64,000 nucleotides of DNA from Anabaena sp. UHCC 0187 (GCF_009712035.1 NZ_VILB01000013.1:371555-435554); one strand, 5' to 3'; positions 47,674-57,654 are shown, counted from the first letter of the stretch. Translations and numbers: made by a program. Notes: generated by a model not told the origin, from the letters alone.

Positions 47674-48789
47674 TTAATTGTTGCTGTTTTGCATCGGTTT
47701 ATATTTTTCTGGTTCTGTTCTCAACTCTACATACAGAGAATCAATACCCTCTTGTTCTAAAAGTTCCAAGATGGCTAGATTTAAGTTTTTCTCAGCATCA
47801 AAGTAGAGATTATCATCATTAACAAATGCCATAAGTTCAATAACTCTGGCATTCTTTTCAATATTTTTGAAACGTACTGTACACTTAGGAGAAAAGCCAG
47901 GAATAGATGTTGGTATTTGTTGAATAGCATCACAAATTCTCGCAGTTTGTTTTGCAGAAATACCATCAATTTTGAGAATTAAATTAAGTCCCCACTTTAA
48001 TTCTTCCCCTGGATTTTGTGACCAATTTTCTACAATTCCAGAAATCATGCGAGAATTGGGCATTTTGACGATTGAACCCCACTTAGCTAGATGCAGTGTT
48101 GTGGTTCTAAAGCCAATATTGAGGATCTGCACAAAACCATCTATTCCTGATATTCCCACCCAATCACCTTCTCGATACAGATTATCAGAGTAGATAATAA
48201 TTGTACAAAACCAATCATAAACAATGTCTTTGAAGAGTAACCCTAACGTGATACCAGCACCACCAAGTAAACCCACAAGTGCTGCTGCTGATTGTCCTAA
48301 AAATATTTCACTGATTTTAATTGTTAATACAATAATTGCTATTGATTGAAAAATTTTCGGCATCAAAGGTCTGAGCAATTCATCAAGCTCAGTTTCTGTT
48401 TGCAGGACAACGTTAGCAATTAGTTGACCTAAGATTGAAGAACTGCGATAAACAACATAGGCAACTATAAAGAGAACTATTAAGTTTAAAAATCTACTAA
48501 TTGTCTCGCTTAATTGAGAGCCTAAGTTATCGGCAATAATTTCCTTACTCAGCCAAAATCCACCAATGAGAATGAGCCAATTTATGGCAGGTTTGATAAT
48601 AGCAATTAATTCATCATCAAGGGTAGTCTCTGTTTTCTTAGTGAAGCTTTCAATGGTTTTAATTATAACTGCGAGAAAAAATCTTCGTAATGTCTGTGTC
48701 AACGTTAGAATGATGAGAACAGCAGCAATTTTAGCAATGGGAATATTGGAATAATTGATATTTTTGAGAGCGTTCCAGATAGCTTCCAT
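47674..48789 (-). CDS. Mechanosensitive ion channel, MscS family (small)
   Basis: A 371-residue MscS homologue: about four transmembrane helices, the pore helix GLLGGAGITLGLLFKDIVYDWFCTIIIYSDNLYREGDW and the domain VQILNIGFRTTTLHLAKWGSIVKMPNSRMISGIVENWS. The pore-line pattern is MscS-like, but the first box (AALVGLLGGAGI) is shortened. It lies upstream of the larger MscS gene on the same strand. Confidence 0.85.
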   Translation of the reverse strand: MEAIWNALKNINYSNIPIAKIAAVLIILTLTQTLRRFFLAVIIKTIESFTKKTETTLDDELIAIIKPAINWLILIGGFWLSKEIIADNLGSQLSETISRFLNLIVLFIVAYVVYRSSSILGQLIANVVLQTETELDELLRPLMPKIFQSIAIIVLTIKISEIFLGQSAAALVGLLGGAGITLGLLFKDIVYDWFCTIIIYSDNLYREGDWVGISGIDGFVQILNIGFRTTTLHLAKWGSIVKMPNSRMISGIVENWSQNPGEELKWGLNLILKIDGISAKQTARICDAIQQIPTSIPGFSPKCTVRFKNIEKNARVIELMAFVNDDNLYFDAEKNLNLAILELLEQEGIDSLYVELRTEPEKYKPMQNSNN

Positions 48790-48900
48790 ATTTACCCTGA
48801 TAGATATTTGAGTTTGTTGATTTTATAACATGAGAAAATTATCAGCATTCAGAAATTTACAAATATTTTTAATTGTGGTTTCTGAATACTGACACAAAAC

Positions 48901-49878
48901 TCATTTAAGTTGACAAAGAATCAATCCAAACCACCCTTTTTCATCTGTCCAAGTTTTCACAGTTTTTAATCCTTTACTTTGCAATTCTTTTTCCATCGTT
49001 GCTAAATCAAATTTTCGGGAAATTTCTGTGAGAATACTTTCTCCCTCTTCAAAGGAAACCTTTAAATCTAATGCTTCTAAAGATACCAAATGGCTTTTTT
49101 GACAATGTAAATACATTTCAATTTGATTATCAACCTGATTATAAATCGCTTGATGTCTAAATAAGTTGATGTCAAAATTACCTTGGAAACGCCAATTTAA
49201 ATGAGAAAGCATATTCAAATTAAAAGCAGCAGTCACACCTTGACTATCATTATAAGCTGGTTCTAAAATCTCTTTGGGCTTTTGTAAATCAATACCCAGT
49301 AAAAAGAAATCTCCAGGTTGTAAAGTCCGAGAAACTTGGTTTAAGAAACTATCACATTCTTCTGGGTTAAAATTCCCTAGAGAACTTCCCAAGAAAAACA
49401 ACATTCTTGATTGTAAATAATTAGATTCCAGATGCACTAACGCTTGTTCATAAGTTCCTAATAAACCATGAATCGCAATATCAGGATATTTTTCTTGTAA
49501 CTGTAAAACACTAGTTTTGAGAATACCTCCACTCACATCAATAGGCAGATATCTACAGGAATCAGCAATTTTTTGATAAGCATCTAATAAAGCTTGAGTT
49601 TTGGTAGAACTACCACTACCTAACTCTATTAACTCACAACAATTGGTAATTACAGCAATTTCATCAGCATATTGATTTAAAATCCATGCTTCTGTACGAG
49701 TCGGATAATATTCTGGTAACTCACAAATCTTTTCAAATAATAGAGAACCAGGATCATCATAAAAATATTTTGGTGATAAAGTCTTGGGATTTTTATTTAA
49801 CCCATTAATTACATCTTTTCCATCATCAATTAAATCTTGATAATGATGATCTAAAACTGTTAAAGGTTGAGTAATCAT
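48901..49878 (-). CDS. egtD: L-histidine N-alpha-methyltransferase EgtD-like
   Basis: A 325-residue SAM-dependent methyltransferase. It has KYFYDDPGSLLFEKICELPEYYPTRTE and the glycine motif LIELGSGSSTKTQALLD of the EgtD family, then FFLGSSLGNF and FLLGIDLQKP. It trimethylates histidine to hercynine, the first ergothioneine step. AGAGGA lies 8 nt before the start. It follows the sulfoxide synthase gene by 44 nt on the same strand. Confidence 0.9.
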   Translation of the reverse strand: MITQPLTVLDHHYQDLIDDGKDVINGLNKNPKTLSPKYFYDDPGSLLFEKICELPEYYPTRTEAWILNQYADEIAVITNCCELIELGSGSSTKTQALLDAYQKIADSCRYLPIDVSGGILKTSVLQLQEKYPDIAIHGLLGTYEQALVHLESNYLQSRMLFFLGSSLGNFNPEECDSFLNQVSRTLQPGDFFLLGIDLQKPKEILEPAYNDSQGVTAAFNLNMLSHLNWRFQGNFDINLFRHQAIYNQVDNQIEMYLHCQKSHLVSLEALDLKVSFEEGESILTEISRKFDLATMEKELQSKGLKTVKTWTDEKGWFGLILCQLK

Positions 49879-49922
49879 TTTTTAATCCTCTCTGTTGACT
49901 CTGGGTGATAAAAAGTATTTAA

Positions 49923-51272
49923 TTAATCCAAACTTTCAGCAATTCTAAAACCAACGTGCTGATAGAAATAGGGACGAAACCAATTACGATAACAGGATAA
50001 AGCCATTGTACCATTTGTTGCCCAAGAACCCCCAAGCATCATCTGATGGTTATTATCAAAAAAAGGTGCAGATTGATCTTCATAAAGATGATGAGTTTTA
50101 AACCCTGGTAAGGGATAAAATGTATCTCTTAACCATTCCCAAACATTACCCCGTAAGTCGGAAATACCAGATTTATTATCTGCAAACATCCCTACAGGAG
50201 AAGGAGAAATAAATTGTATATTGAGATTGTAGTTATTTGATAAACTAGAATCTTCTGATGTTTTTAAAGCTTGATTCCATTCTGCTTCTGTCATTAACCG
50301 AATTCCTTTACCTTTCCAGCAACAATAAGCCATTGCTTCATAATAATTGACTTCCACAGGCCAATCTAAAGGTAAATCTATCTCGTCAAATGTCGCTCGA
50401 TAGCGGTATTTACTATTATTTTCTGGTATCCAAAATTTCGGATGTTGAACATTATACAATTGTTTCCATTGCCAAGATTCAACGTTCCAATATTCTACAT
50501 TTTCATAACCACCAGCCTTAACAAATTCTAAAAATTCGCCATTAGTGATTAAATTCTCACTTGCTAAAAATGGTTTAACTTCAACTTCTAAACTACCATA
50601 TTCGCTATCCCAACCGAAAGTAAAATCATGTTCTTTTTTGCCTATTTTCACCACACCACCGGGAATTACCCGCATTTGATTATCAGGAGGTTTCCCATTT
50701 GTCGGTGCATAATTCCAATTTTCAGGACGTTGTAATTTATGAACAGGTAATTGACGCAGCAACATAGAAGAAGTTTCAAAATGTATGCGACTGTGTTCAA
50801 TTCCCATCAATAAAGCCCAGAGGGGATGTTGGGGACGAATAGGCAGATTTAAAGGTGTATTTTCGATAACCTTGGTAATTGCTGATTTGGCTTTTTCTCG
50901 ATATTGCCAAACTTGAGAAACAGCAGGCCAGACGATATCTTTTGTTGCGGCTTCTAATTCGGCTGGTGTTTCTGGATCAACACCAAGTTCAAACAGAATT
51001 TCATATTGGGGATTAATGCGATTTTCTAATAAACCAACGCTAATTAATTTGTTGATGTAAAAAACTGCGGAATGTCCAAGATAGAAAATTAATTTATTTC
51101 TTAAAGAGTCAGGATTGAGGTAAAAAGTATCTTCACTGATTAAACTTTTAAAAAGGGTTTCTTCTAAGTTCCAGGAATTTTCAAAATAATTGAGTATAGT
51201 TTGGGAACTACAATGATCAAGTTTGGGAATATCAGAAGATGCAATTTGAGGATGTTTGGGAATTGTTAGCAT
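49923..51272 (-). CDS. Sulfoxide synthase of thiol-histidine synthesis (OvoA-N/EgtB-like)
   Basis: A 449-residue non-heme iron enzyme with an N-terminal DinB-like domain and a C-terminal formylglycine-generating-type domain. The N-terminal motifs ILNYFENSWNLEETLF, FYLGHSAVFYINKL and INPQYEILFELGVD match OvoA (5-histidylcysteine sulfoxide synthase) better than mycobacterial EgtB. Iron ligands are visible in GHSAVF and IEHSRIHFE (HxxxHxE). It is encoded with EgtD and lacks the OvoA C-terminal methyltransferase, so it may act as EgtB in ergothioneine synthesis, as published for some cyanobacterial OvoA-like enzymes (recalled, not checked). Confidence 0.82.
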   Translation of the reverse strand: MLTIPKHPQIASSDIPKLDHCSSQTILNYFENSWNLEETLFKSLISEDTFYLNPDSLRNKLIFYLGHSAVFYINKLISVGLLENRINPQYEILFELGVDPETPAELEAATKDIVWPAVSQVWQYREKAKSAITKVIENTPLNLPIRPQHPLWALLMGIEHSRIHFETSSMLLRQLPVHKLQRPENWNYAPTNGKPPDNQMRVIPGGVVKIGKKEHDFTFGWDSEYGSLEVEVKPFLASENLITNGEFLEFVKAGGYENVEYWNVESWQWKQLYNVQHPKFWIPENNSKYRYRATFDEIDLPLDWPVEVNYYEAMAYCCWKGKGIRLMTEAEWNQALKTSEDSSLSNNYNLNIQFISPSPVGMFADNKSGISDLRGNVWEWLRDTFYPLPGFKTHHLYEDQSAPFFDNNHQMMLGGSWATNGTMALSCYRNWFRPYFYQHVGFRIAESLD

Positions 51273-51709
51273 GGAATTATATAAGATTCTAGCAAAAAGC
51301 GAGAGATCAACTTTTCTATATTTCTTAATACCCTAAATTGGGACTGATTTTTCATTTTTAACTAAAATTTAACTATTTTGACATTTTTACCCAAAAAAGT
51401 TAATATATACTTCTTTATTTAATAAGTACCTTGATTTTTTCTGCTGATATATAATTATCTGCGCTGATTTTTTAATTTATATATATTCATGAATTTTTGT
51501 AAAAAATAAGTAAAAACTATTGATGTGTTTCCGAGTTTATGCTATTGTCACCCCTAGTGTATTATATGTATTCGTATTATCAGGTACACTAGGAAGAATA
51601 GAAGAAAAGAAAGTTAATATACTTATTTTTCCGAAAAAAATATAAAAATATATAAATTCCAGATTCTAAGAACTAACATTAAAACAAACAAGTAATTAAA
51701 ATGTGTATT
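51273..51709. other. Non-coding spacer with inverted repeat, upstream of thioredoxin
   Basis: 437 nt of AT-rich sequence. It holds a perfect 9-bp inverted repeat CCTAGTGTA (51553-51561) and TACACTAGG (51585-51593) with a 23-nt spacer. No ORF. This could be an operator or a stem-loop in the thioredoxin leader. Confidence 0.6.
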
Positions 51710-52027
51710 ATGGCAACTAAAAAACAATTCAACAGCTTTGAAGAAATGCTTTCTGGCTCAGATGTCCCCGTTTTAGTAGACTTTTATGCTGACTGGTGTG
51801 GGCCTTGTCAAATGATGGTACCCATTTTAGAAAAAGTCAACCTCGAACTGAAAGATAGATTACGGATTGTTAAGATTGACACAGAAAAGTATAAAGAATT
51901 AGCCAGTCAGTATGGCATTGAGGCTTTACCAACCTTGGTACTATTTAAACAAGGAAAGCCCGTAGATAAAATTGAAGGTGTTATGCAAGCCGCACAGTTA
52001 GTACAACATCTACAACCACAACTTTAA
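51710..52027 (+). CDS. trx: Thioredoxin
   Basis: A 105-residue thioredoxin with the active site FYADWCGPCQMM and the cis-proline segment ALPTLVLF. Cytosolic disulfide reductase. ATG at 51710 gives the tidy start MATKKQFNSF; an in-frame ATG lies 9 nt upstream. No strong Shine-Dalgarno. Subtype (m-like or other) not decided. Confidence 0.92.
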   Translation: MATKKQFNSFEEMLSGSDVPVLVDFYADWCGPCQMMVPILEKVNLELKDRLRIVKIDTEKYKELASQYGIEALPTLVLFKQGKPVDKIEGVMQAAQLVQHLQPQL

Positions 52028-52041
52028 ATAGGGTTTTAAAA

Positions 52042-52067
52042 TAGAGATGCGAAATTCCGCGTCTCTA
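52042..52067 (+). repeat. Palindromic hairpin TAGAGATGCG/CGCGTCTCTA
   Basis: A 10-bp stem with one G-T pair and a 6-nt loop, 14 nt after the thioredoxin stop. A GCGTCTCTA-type palindrome seen widely in cyanobacterial spacers; no T run follows. Confidence 0.6.
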
Positions 52068-52204
52068 TGACAGCAACTTTCAGTGTATTTCTTCCTTTGC
52101 GCCTTTGCTCCTACTCTTCGAGATCACGAAGCGTGATTGTGCCTCTGCGCGAAACAAAATTCGCGCTATCTTGAATAAAGAAGATCCAAGGAGTGCATCT
52201 TTTT

Positions 52205-52900
52205 ATGAAAGGCAAACAAGTTTTACTTACAGGTGGCACAGGGGGACTAGGTTTGGGTGTAACACCCGCAGTTATAGCCCAAGGTGCAGATGTAACTATT
52301 CCTTATCGTAGTCCTAGAGATATAGAACGTCTCAAGGGAATTATTTCCCCGGCGGATTTTGCCAGAATTCATTTTATTCCTGCTAATTTAGAAGATGAAG
52401 CATCAGTAGAAAAACTTGTCAGTCGGATGACAAAAGTGGATGTATTAATTCATTTAGTCGGTGGTTTTTCTATGGGAAAAACTCACGAATACAGCTTTCA
52501 TGATTGGAAACAGCAAATAGATTTAAACTTAAACACAACTTTTTTGACTTGCAAATATAGCCTCAAAAGTATGTTAGAAAACGGCTATGGGCGGATTGTT
52601 ACCGTCAGTTCTCGCGCTGGTGCTGAACCTGCGGGAAATTTAGCGGCTTATTCTGCGGCAAAAGCTGGGGTGATAGCCTTAACAAAAGCGATCGCAGATG
52701 AAACCAAAAATACTAACATTACAGCTAATACCATCCTCCCCAGTGTCATTGATACCCCCACAAACAGAGCCGCTATGGGTGTAGAAAACGCTGATAAATG
52801 GGTAAAACCCGAATCTATCGCCCAAGTTATCTGCTTTTTAGCCTCAGAAGCAGCTAAAGATGTCCGTGGTGCAGCCATTCCTGTTTATGGTAGTTTGTGA
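52205..52900 (+). CDS. Short-chain dehydrogenase/reductase
   Basis: A 231-residue SDR: the nucleotide-binding loop TGGTGGLG, LIHLVGGFS, the catalytic serine in IVTVSSRAGAEP, and Y/K in AAYSAAKAGVIALTKA. The start is set at 52205 because AAGGAG (52188-52193) stands 11 nt upstream; the in-frame GTG is part of that site. Substrate unknown. Similar to FabG-type reductases, but the NTI..PSVIDTPTN end is less specific. Confidence 0.9.
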   Translation: MKGKQVLLTGGTGGLGLGVTPAVIAQGADVTIPYRSPRDIERLKGIISPADFARIHFIPANLEDEASVEKLVSRMTKVDVLIHLVGGFSMGKTHEYSFHDWKQQIDLNLNTTFLTCKYSLKSMLENGYGRIVTVSSRAGAEPAGNLAAYSAAKAGVIALTKAIADETKNTNITANTILPSVIDTPTNRAAMGVENADKWVKPESIAQVICFLASEAAKDVRGAAIPVYGSL

Positions 52901-53113
52901 AATACACCACCACTGAGAAAGAGAACGGTTATGAGAGTGGTATCTGTTTTTTACTCAGCAGGTATCACCTATAATTATTAGTCAAGGCGATCGCAATTGA
53001 ATGTTTCCGAGAATCTGCGGTAATCTTTCATTAAGACTGAGACTGTGCAAGTTCAGTTGAATAATTTAAATTTTCAAAGCTAAAATACAGGTATTACTTA
53101 ACTACAACTGAGT

Positions 53114-53311
53114 ATGAAATTCAATGTCACGATTGATCGAGACGAAGATGGTGTCTGGATTATTGAATGTCCTAGTATTCCTGGTTGCATTAGTCAGGGA
53201 GCAACAAAAGAAGAGGCTTTAGATAATATTCAAGATGCAATTTCTGCTTGCTTACAAGTGAGGGCAGAAATGGGGTTGCCATTGACTATTGAAACTCAAC
53301 AAGTAGTTTAA
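53114..53311 (+). CDS. HicB-like protein, no HicA partner seen
   Basis: A 65-residue HicB-fold protein: KFNVTIDRDEDGVWIIECPSIPGCISQG and ATKEEALDNIQDAISACLQVRAEMG are classic. No hicA-like ORF precedes or follows: the 210 nt upstream and 100 nt downstream hold none. It may be a solitary antitoxin or a HicB-like regulator. Such orphans are frequent in cyanobacteria. Confidence 0.8.
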   Translation: MKFNVTIDRDEDGVWIIECPSIPGCISQGATKEEALDNIQDAISACLQVRAEMGLPLTIETQQVV

Positions 53312-53413
53312 ATATATTGTATAGATTTTTGGTAGTAATAGCGATCGCTATGCTGACATTTGGAACGTCCACAGCAAACTTTAGACAAGAGAGGAATGAG
53401 GCTATCTCAATGA

Positions 53414-54349
53414 TCACCAATCTTTGAAATAAAAAATAAAAGGATTATCTACACTAAAACAAGTAGAACTATCTCCCTCTAATACTAAATGAGCTTCAAG
53501 TACCATGTGTTGATACCACTTAGATGACATAATTTTTTGATCTTCATAGCATGAATATTCTTCCTCTTGCTTTTTATATATTTCAGAGAGCTTTTCATCA
53601 TATATTTCATCAATTATTTCATGCTGTTTCTGCAATTCTTCCATATCATCTGGATCAAAACAGCTATAGCAATCATTATAACATTCATCTACTGCTATAT
53701 GATGATTATCAGCTTCTTCTTTTAAAGAATTTTCTTCTATTTCATAGCATTGGCGTATCCAATAATACTCTAAATTAAGATTGTCTATAGTTTCTTTTAA
53801 AAATTCTTCTTCTTCTTCTTGATCAATACGATCATGAGCATCTCCAACATTTCTCATTGTCTTTCCTAAAACAATAACTTTAATTTCCTTTGCTCCTGCT
53901 TCAAGTAATAGTTTTTTACAAGCTTGAATCGAATTTCCTGTGGTTAATACATCATCAATTAATATCACTTTTTTATTTTTTATCACTGATGAATTAGCTA
54001 TTTTAATAGTTTTTAAATGATTTTCCATAGTTCGATCACCATTTGAATCTTTAAACCGTTCAAGACAAAAAACAGCATCAGTAAATTTAGAGTATGACTT
54101 GACCAATTGTTTAGCTAAATCACGAATGCCTGAAGATTGATTAGTTGATTTACCAGGTGGAACAGTAGCAATGGAAATATCTTCATCACTCAAAAAATTT
54201 CTAATTTCTTTAAGAAAAAAATTAATTGAATCCTCTTTTTTATTTTTCAATTCCAAGATAGTATTACTATATTTATTAAAATAATCACTACTTTGAGGAC
54301 AATAGAAACCTAAATAAAATAAATTCGGTAAATTATCAAAAAGTTTCAT
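53414..54349 (-). CDS. Phosphoribosyltransferase-like protein with acidic extension
   Basis: A 311-residue protein. The N-terminal part contains the PRPP-binding motif KKVILIDDVLTTGNSI near residue 130 of a ComF/PRT-type domain. From residue 185 to the end it carries an acidic, Cys-containing extension (QEEEEEFLKE, ECYNDCYSCFDPDDMEELQ) unlike the short ComF family. The catalytic partner substrates cannot be guessed. ComF-like proteins act in DNA uptake or in nucleotide salvage. Ends next to an AATCCTG repeat upstream of the M28 gene. Confidence 0.65.
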   Translation of the reverse strand: MKLFDNLPNLFYLGFYCPQSSDYFNKYSNTILELKNKKEDSINFFLKEIRNFLSDEDISIATVPPGKSTNQSSGIRDLAKQLVKSYSKFTDAVFCLERFKDSNGDRTMENHLKTIKIANSSVIKNKKVILIDDVLTTGNSIQACKKLLLEAGAKEIKVIVLGKTMRNVGDAHDRIDQEEEEEFLKETIDNLNLEYYWIRQCYEIEENSLKEEADNHHIAVDECYNDCYSCFDPDDMEELQKQHEIIDEIYDEKLSEIYKKQEEEYSCYEDQKIMSSKWYQHMVLEAHLVLEGDSSTCFSVDNPFIFYFKDW

Positions 54350-54428
54350 ATCCGATTGTAATCACGCTGATTAATCAATAATAACTTATTAACCCATTCT
54401 ATCGGCTAATTGCCGAACGAAGTTTTCA

Positions 54429-54473
54429 TCCTGTTAATCCTTAAATCCTGGATATCCTGATTCAGACAAATTA
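54429..54473 (+). repeat. AATCCTG-rich interspersed repeat, copy 6
   Basis: Nearly the same as copy 3 (8671-8714): TCCTGTTAATCCTTAAATCCTGGATATCCTGATTCAGACAAA. Lies between the phosphoribosyltransferase gene and the M28 peptidase gene. Confidence 0.85.
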
Positions 54474-54474
54474 G

Positions 54475-55395
54475 TTAAAACCCCCTAATTCCTATTTCCA
54501 AACCCTCACATACACCCGTAAGAAAATCTAAATCCAAAGTGGCAATAGTATCACTTGGCTTGTGATAATGGGGATTTCGCATAAACGCCGTATCCGTCAC
54601 CATGATTGCCGGATAACCCTGATCCCAAAAAGGTGCATGATCACTTAAGCGAGTTTGGGGAACTAACAAACCCCGATTTGGTGCTGGTAGCCATTGACTA
54701 TTTATACTGGATTGCCTGATACTACGACTTAAACTAATTAAATCACCCAAAGTCCGCAAATTGCCAATTAAAGCAATAAAATCACCGCGATTTGGGTAAA
54801 AAAATTGTAGAGGAAAAGGGTATTTTTGAGAACCAGGAGTAGAATCTCGATATCCCAACATTTCCAAAGATATCATCAAGCGAAGAGGTTGCTTTTGTTC
54901 GCGCAACAAAGCTGCATAATCAGCACTACCCAACAACCCATATTCTTCCATATCAAAAGCCACCAACCGCAAAGGATATCTAGCGGGTTTTTCGGCGAAA
55001 ATTCTGGCAAATTCTAATAAAACCGCCACACCCGTTGCATTATCATCAGCCGCAACAGTTCCCAACACACCATCATAGTGAGCGCCAATTAAAATAGGTG
55101 GTAAATCTGCCTTTTGTTTTGTGGTTGCAGCGGGTAAATTTAAAATCAAGTTTTTACAGCTTTTACCTCTGACTTCAAAGGTGTGGATTTCCACACTTCC
55201 CCATTGTCCCAATTGCTGGCGAATGTATTCTTGAACAAAGAAATGCGCCGCACTTTCCATATAAGGATTACGTTCTCTCGCTACTTCCTGAAGATGGGTT
55301 TCTAACCGCTGTTTTAAATTCAAAGTGGATAAAAATAATATGTAATGGGCAAGAGTAAAGATAAATATTTCCTTTTCCAACTGACCACTGACCAC
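54475..55395 (-). CDS. M28 family zinc aminopeptidase
   Basis: A 306-residue M28 peptidase. The zinc ligands are visible in LIGAHYDGV (H), VAADDNATGVAVLLE (bridging D) and VAFDMEEYGLLGSADYA (E, E), with a late DHAPF histidine. The bounded fold suggests an aminopeptidase. The start codon is unclear: the frame opens with GTG inside a heptanucleotide repeat, and no other start precedes the family-type sequence LKQRLETHLQEVARERNPY except a TTG about 75 nt downstream. Confidence 0.85.
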   Translation of the reverse strand: MVSGQLEKEIFIFTLAHYILFLSTLNLKQRLETHLQEVARERNPYMESAAHFFVQEYIRQQLGQWGSVEIHTFEVRGKSCKNLILNLPAATTKQKADLPPILIGAHYDGVLGTVAADDNATGVAVLLEFARIFAEKPARYPLRLVAFDMEEYGLLGSADYAALLREQKQPLRLMISLEMLGYRDSTPGSQKYPFPLQFFYPNRGDFIALIGNLRTLGDLISLSRSIRQSSINSQWLPAPNRGLLVPQTRLSDHAPFWDQGYPAIMVTDTAFMRNPHYHKPSDTIATLDLDFLTGVCEGLEIGIRGF

Positions 55396-55421
55396 TGACC
55401 ACTGACCACTGACAATTGACT
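55379..55421 (+). repeat. Heptanucleotide STRR (CTGACCA)n
   Basis: Six heptamers ACTGACC/ACTGACA ahead of the dnaK3 leader, overlapping the 5' end of the minus-strand M28 frame. Confidence 0.85.
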
Positions 55422-55596
55422 GAAAATGCTATCCTAGTTTAGCAAGTAGCAGTGCTGTTGCTAAAATGCCTCTAATTCCTGATTTAATGATGACTATTAT
55501 ATTATTGGATTGTTGACCTGATTTAGCACCAAGCTAAAAGCAGTATTATTATATCATTATAAATTTACAAAACACGCAACAGGAGACGAGTAACGC

Positions 55597-57654
55597 ATGG
55601 GCAAGGTAGTTGGCATCGACTTGGGTACAACCAACTCAGTAGTCGCCGTCATGGAGGGTGGCAAGCCGGTGGTGATTGCCAATGCAGAAGGAATGCGAAC
55701 AACCCCCTCCGTCGTTGGCTTTAGTAAAGAAGGTGAAAGGGTTGTGGGGCAAATGGCCAGACGGCAAACCGTCCTTAATCCCCAAAATACCTTTTTTGCG
55801 GTGAAACGCTTCATTGGGCGCAAGTATGGCGAATTAAACCCAGATTCTAAGCGTGTTCCTTACACTATTCGCAAAGATGAAATTGGCAATATTAAAGTTG
55901 CCTGTCCCCGGCTGAATAAGGAATTTTCCCCAGAAGAAATTTCGGCCATGGTGCTGAAAAAATTAGCTGATGATGCTAGTCGTTATTTAGGTGAACCTGT
56001 TACCGGGGCTGTAATTACTGTTCCGGCTTATTTTAATGATTCCCAACGCCAAGCTACCCGTGACGCGGGCAGAATTGCCGGTTTAGATGTTTTACGGATT
56101 CTCAACGAACCCACAGCGGCATCTTTGGCTTACGGATTAGATCGAGGTTATACAGAAACTATTCTCGTGTTTGATTTGGGTGGGGGAACTTTTGATGTTT
56201 CCCTGCTAGATGTGGGTGACGGCGTATTTGAGGTTAAATCTACCAGTGGAGATACTCAACTTGGTGGTAATGATTTTGACCGAAAAGTAGTTGATTGGTT
56301 GGCGGAACAGTTTTTAGAAGCAGAAGGTGTAGATTTAAGACGCGATCGCCAAGCTTTGCAACGGTTAATGGAAGCCGCAGAAAAGGCTAAAATTGAGCTT
56401 TCTGCCGTCAGTGTCACCGATATTAATTTACCCTTCATTACCGCCACAGAGGACGGGCCAAAACACCTAGAAACTCGCCTGACGCGATCGCAATTTGAAG
56501 GTTTATGTATAGACTTACTCAGCAGATTAAGAACACCTGTCAAACGGGCATTAAAAGATGCCGGACTTTCTCCTGTAGATATTGAAGAAGTCGTATTAGT
56601 TGGTGGTTCTACGAGAATGCCCATGGTGAAACAGCTAGTTCAAGACTTAATTGGCATTGAACCCAACGAAAACGTCAATCCTGATGAAGTCGTCGCTATT
56701 GGTGCAGCGATTCAGGGCAGCATTCTCGCTGGGGAACTTAAAGATATTCTCCTCTTAGATGTCACACCCCTATCTATGGGCTTAGAAACTATCGGTGGTG
56801 TGATGAAAAAACTCATCCCCCGGAATACAACTATCCCCGTGCGTCGTTCTGACATTTTTTCTACTTCGGAAAATAACCAAAATAGCGTAGAAATCAATGT
56901 GGTTCAGGGTGAAAGGGACATGGCCACAGATAACAAATCCTTGGGACGGTTTAAACTCTATGGCATTCCTCCCGCACCCAGGGGCATTCCCCAAGTGCAA
57001 GTATCTTTTGATATTGATGCTAATGGGATTTTACAGGTAACAGCCCTAGATCGGACTACTGGCAGAGAACAAAGCATTACTATTCAAGGCGCTTCTACTT
57101 TAAGTGAGTCAGAAGTTAACCGCATGATTCAGGATGCCGAAAAATACGCCGATGTTGATAGAGAAAGGAAGGAACGAGTTGAAAAACGTACCCGCGCCGA
57201 AGCGTTAATACTACAAGCAGAACGACAACTGCGAGAAGTAGCTTTGGAAATGGGAATGCAATTTGCCCGTAACCGTCGTCAACGCATTGATAATATTTGC
57301 CGGAATTTACGAGAAAGTTTACAAGCTGACGAAGATCGGGGGATTGATCAGGCTTATGCTGATTTACAAGATGCTCTGTATGAACTGAATAGAGAAGTCC
57401 GTCAGTATTATGCTGAGGATGAAGATGAAGATTTATTTGGTGCTATCCGTGACATCTTTGTGGGTGAAAAAGAAAAAGAACCGGAACGGGATGTTTACAG
57501 AGATAACTATCGGCAACGAGACTCTTCTAACCGAGGTGTTAACAGGGATTATGGTAGGGAAAATCAAAATCGTTCTCCCAATTATGAACGTCCCACTCGT
57601 AGCAAACGCCCCAGCTATCAGGATAACTGGGATGATGACGATGATTGGTTATAA
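55597..57654 (+). CDS. dnaK3: Chaperone DnaK3
   Basis: A 685-residue Hsp70. The nucleotide-binding domain starts [18 protein letters not shown] and has [17 protein letters not shown] and the phosphate loop [12 protein letters not shown]. The substrate-binding domain is typical to residue about 610. The C-terminus is a long charged tail ending in DDDDDWL instead of EEVD, the feature of cyanobacterial DnaK3, which associates with thylakoids. It is paired with a DnaJ gene. Likely folds or protects thylakoid proteins; this is inferred from the DnaK3 group. Confidence 0.9.
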   Translation: MGKVVGIDLGTTNSVVAVMEGGKPVVIANAEGMRTTPSVVGFSKEGERVVGQMARRQTVLNPQNTFFAVKRFIGRKYGELNPDSKRVPYTIRKDEIGNIKVACPRLNKEFSPEEISAMVLKKLADDASRYLGEPVTGAVITVPAYFNDSQRQATRDAGRIAGLDVLRILNEPTAASLAYGLDRGYTETILVFDLGGGTFDVSLLDVGDGVFEVKSTSGDTQLGGNDFDRKVVDWLAEQFLEAEGVDLRRDRQALQRLMEAAEKAKIELSAVSVTDINLPFITATEDGPKHLETRLTRSQFEGLCIDLLSRLRTPVKRALKDAGLSPVDIEEVVLVGGSTRMPMVKQLVQDLIGIEPNENVNPDEVVAIGAAIQGSILAGELKDILLLDVTPLSMGLETIGGVMKKLIPRNTTIPVRRSDIFSTSENNQNSVEINVVQGERDMATDNKSLGRFKLYGIPPAPRGIPQVQVSFDIDANGILQVTALDRTTGREQSITIQGASTLSESEVNRMIQDAEKYADVDRERKERVEKRTRAEALILQAERQLREVALEMGMQFARNRRQRIDNICRNLRESLQADEDRGIDQAYADLQDALYELNREVRQYYAEDEDEDLFGAIRDIFVGEKEKEPERDVYRDNYRQRDSSNRGVNRDYGRENQNRSPNYERPTRSKRPSYQDNWDDDDDWL

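Noticed and set aside
53312-53413. Possible hicA remnant after the orphan hicB
   Set aside because: No frame shows the GKGSHxxW-type HicA signature.
55439-55464. CIRCE-like repeat ahead of dnaK3
   Set aside because: TTAGCAA/TTGCTAA with 12-nt spacing lacks the TTAGCACTC-N9-GAGTGCTAA consensus, so HrcA control cannot be supported.
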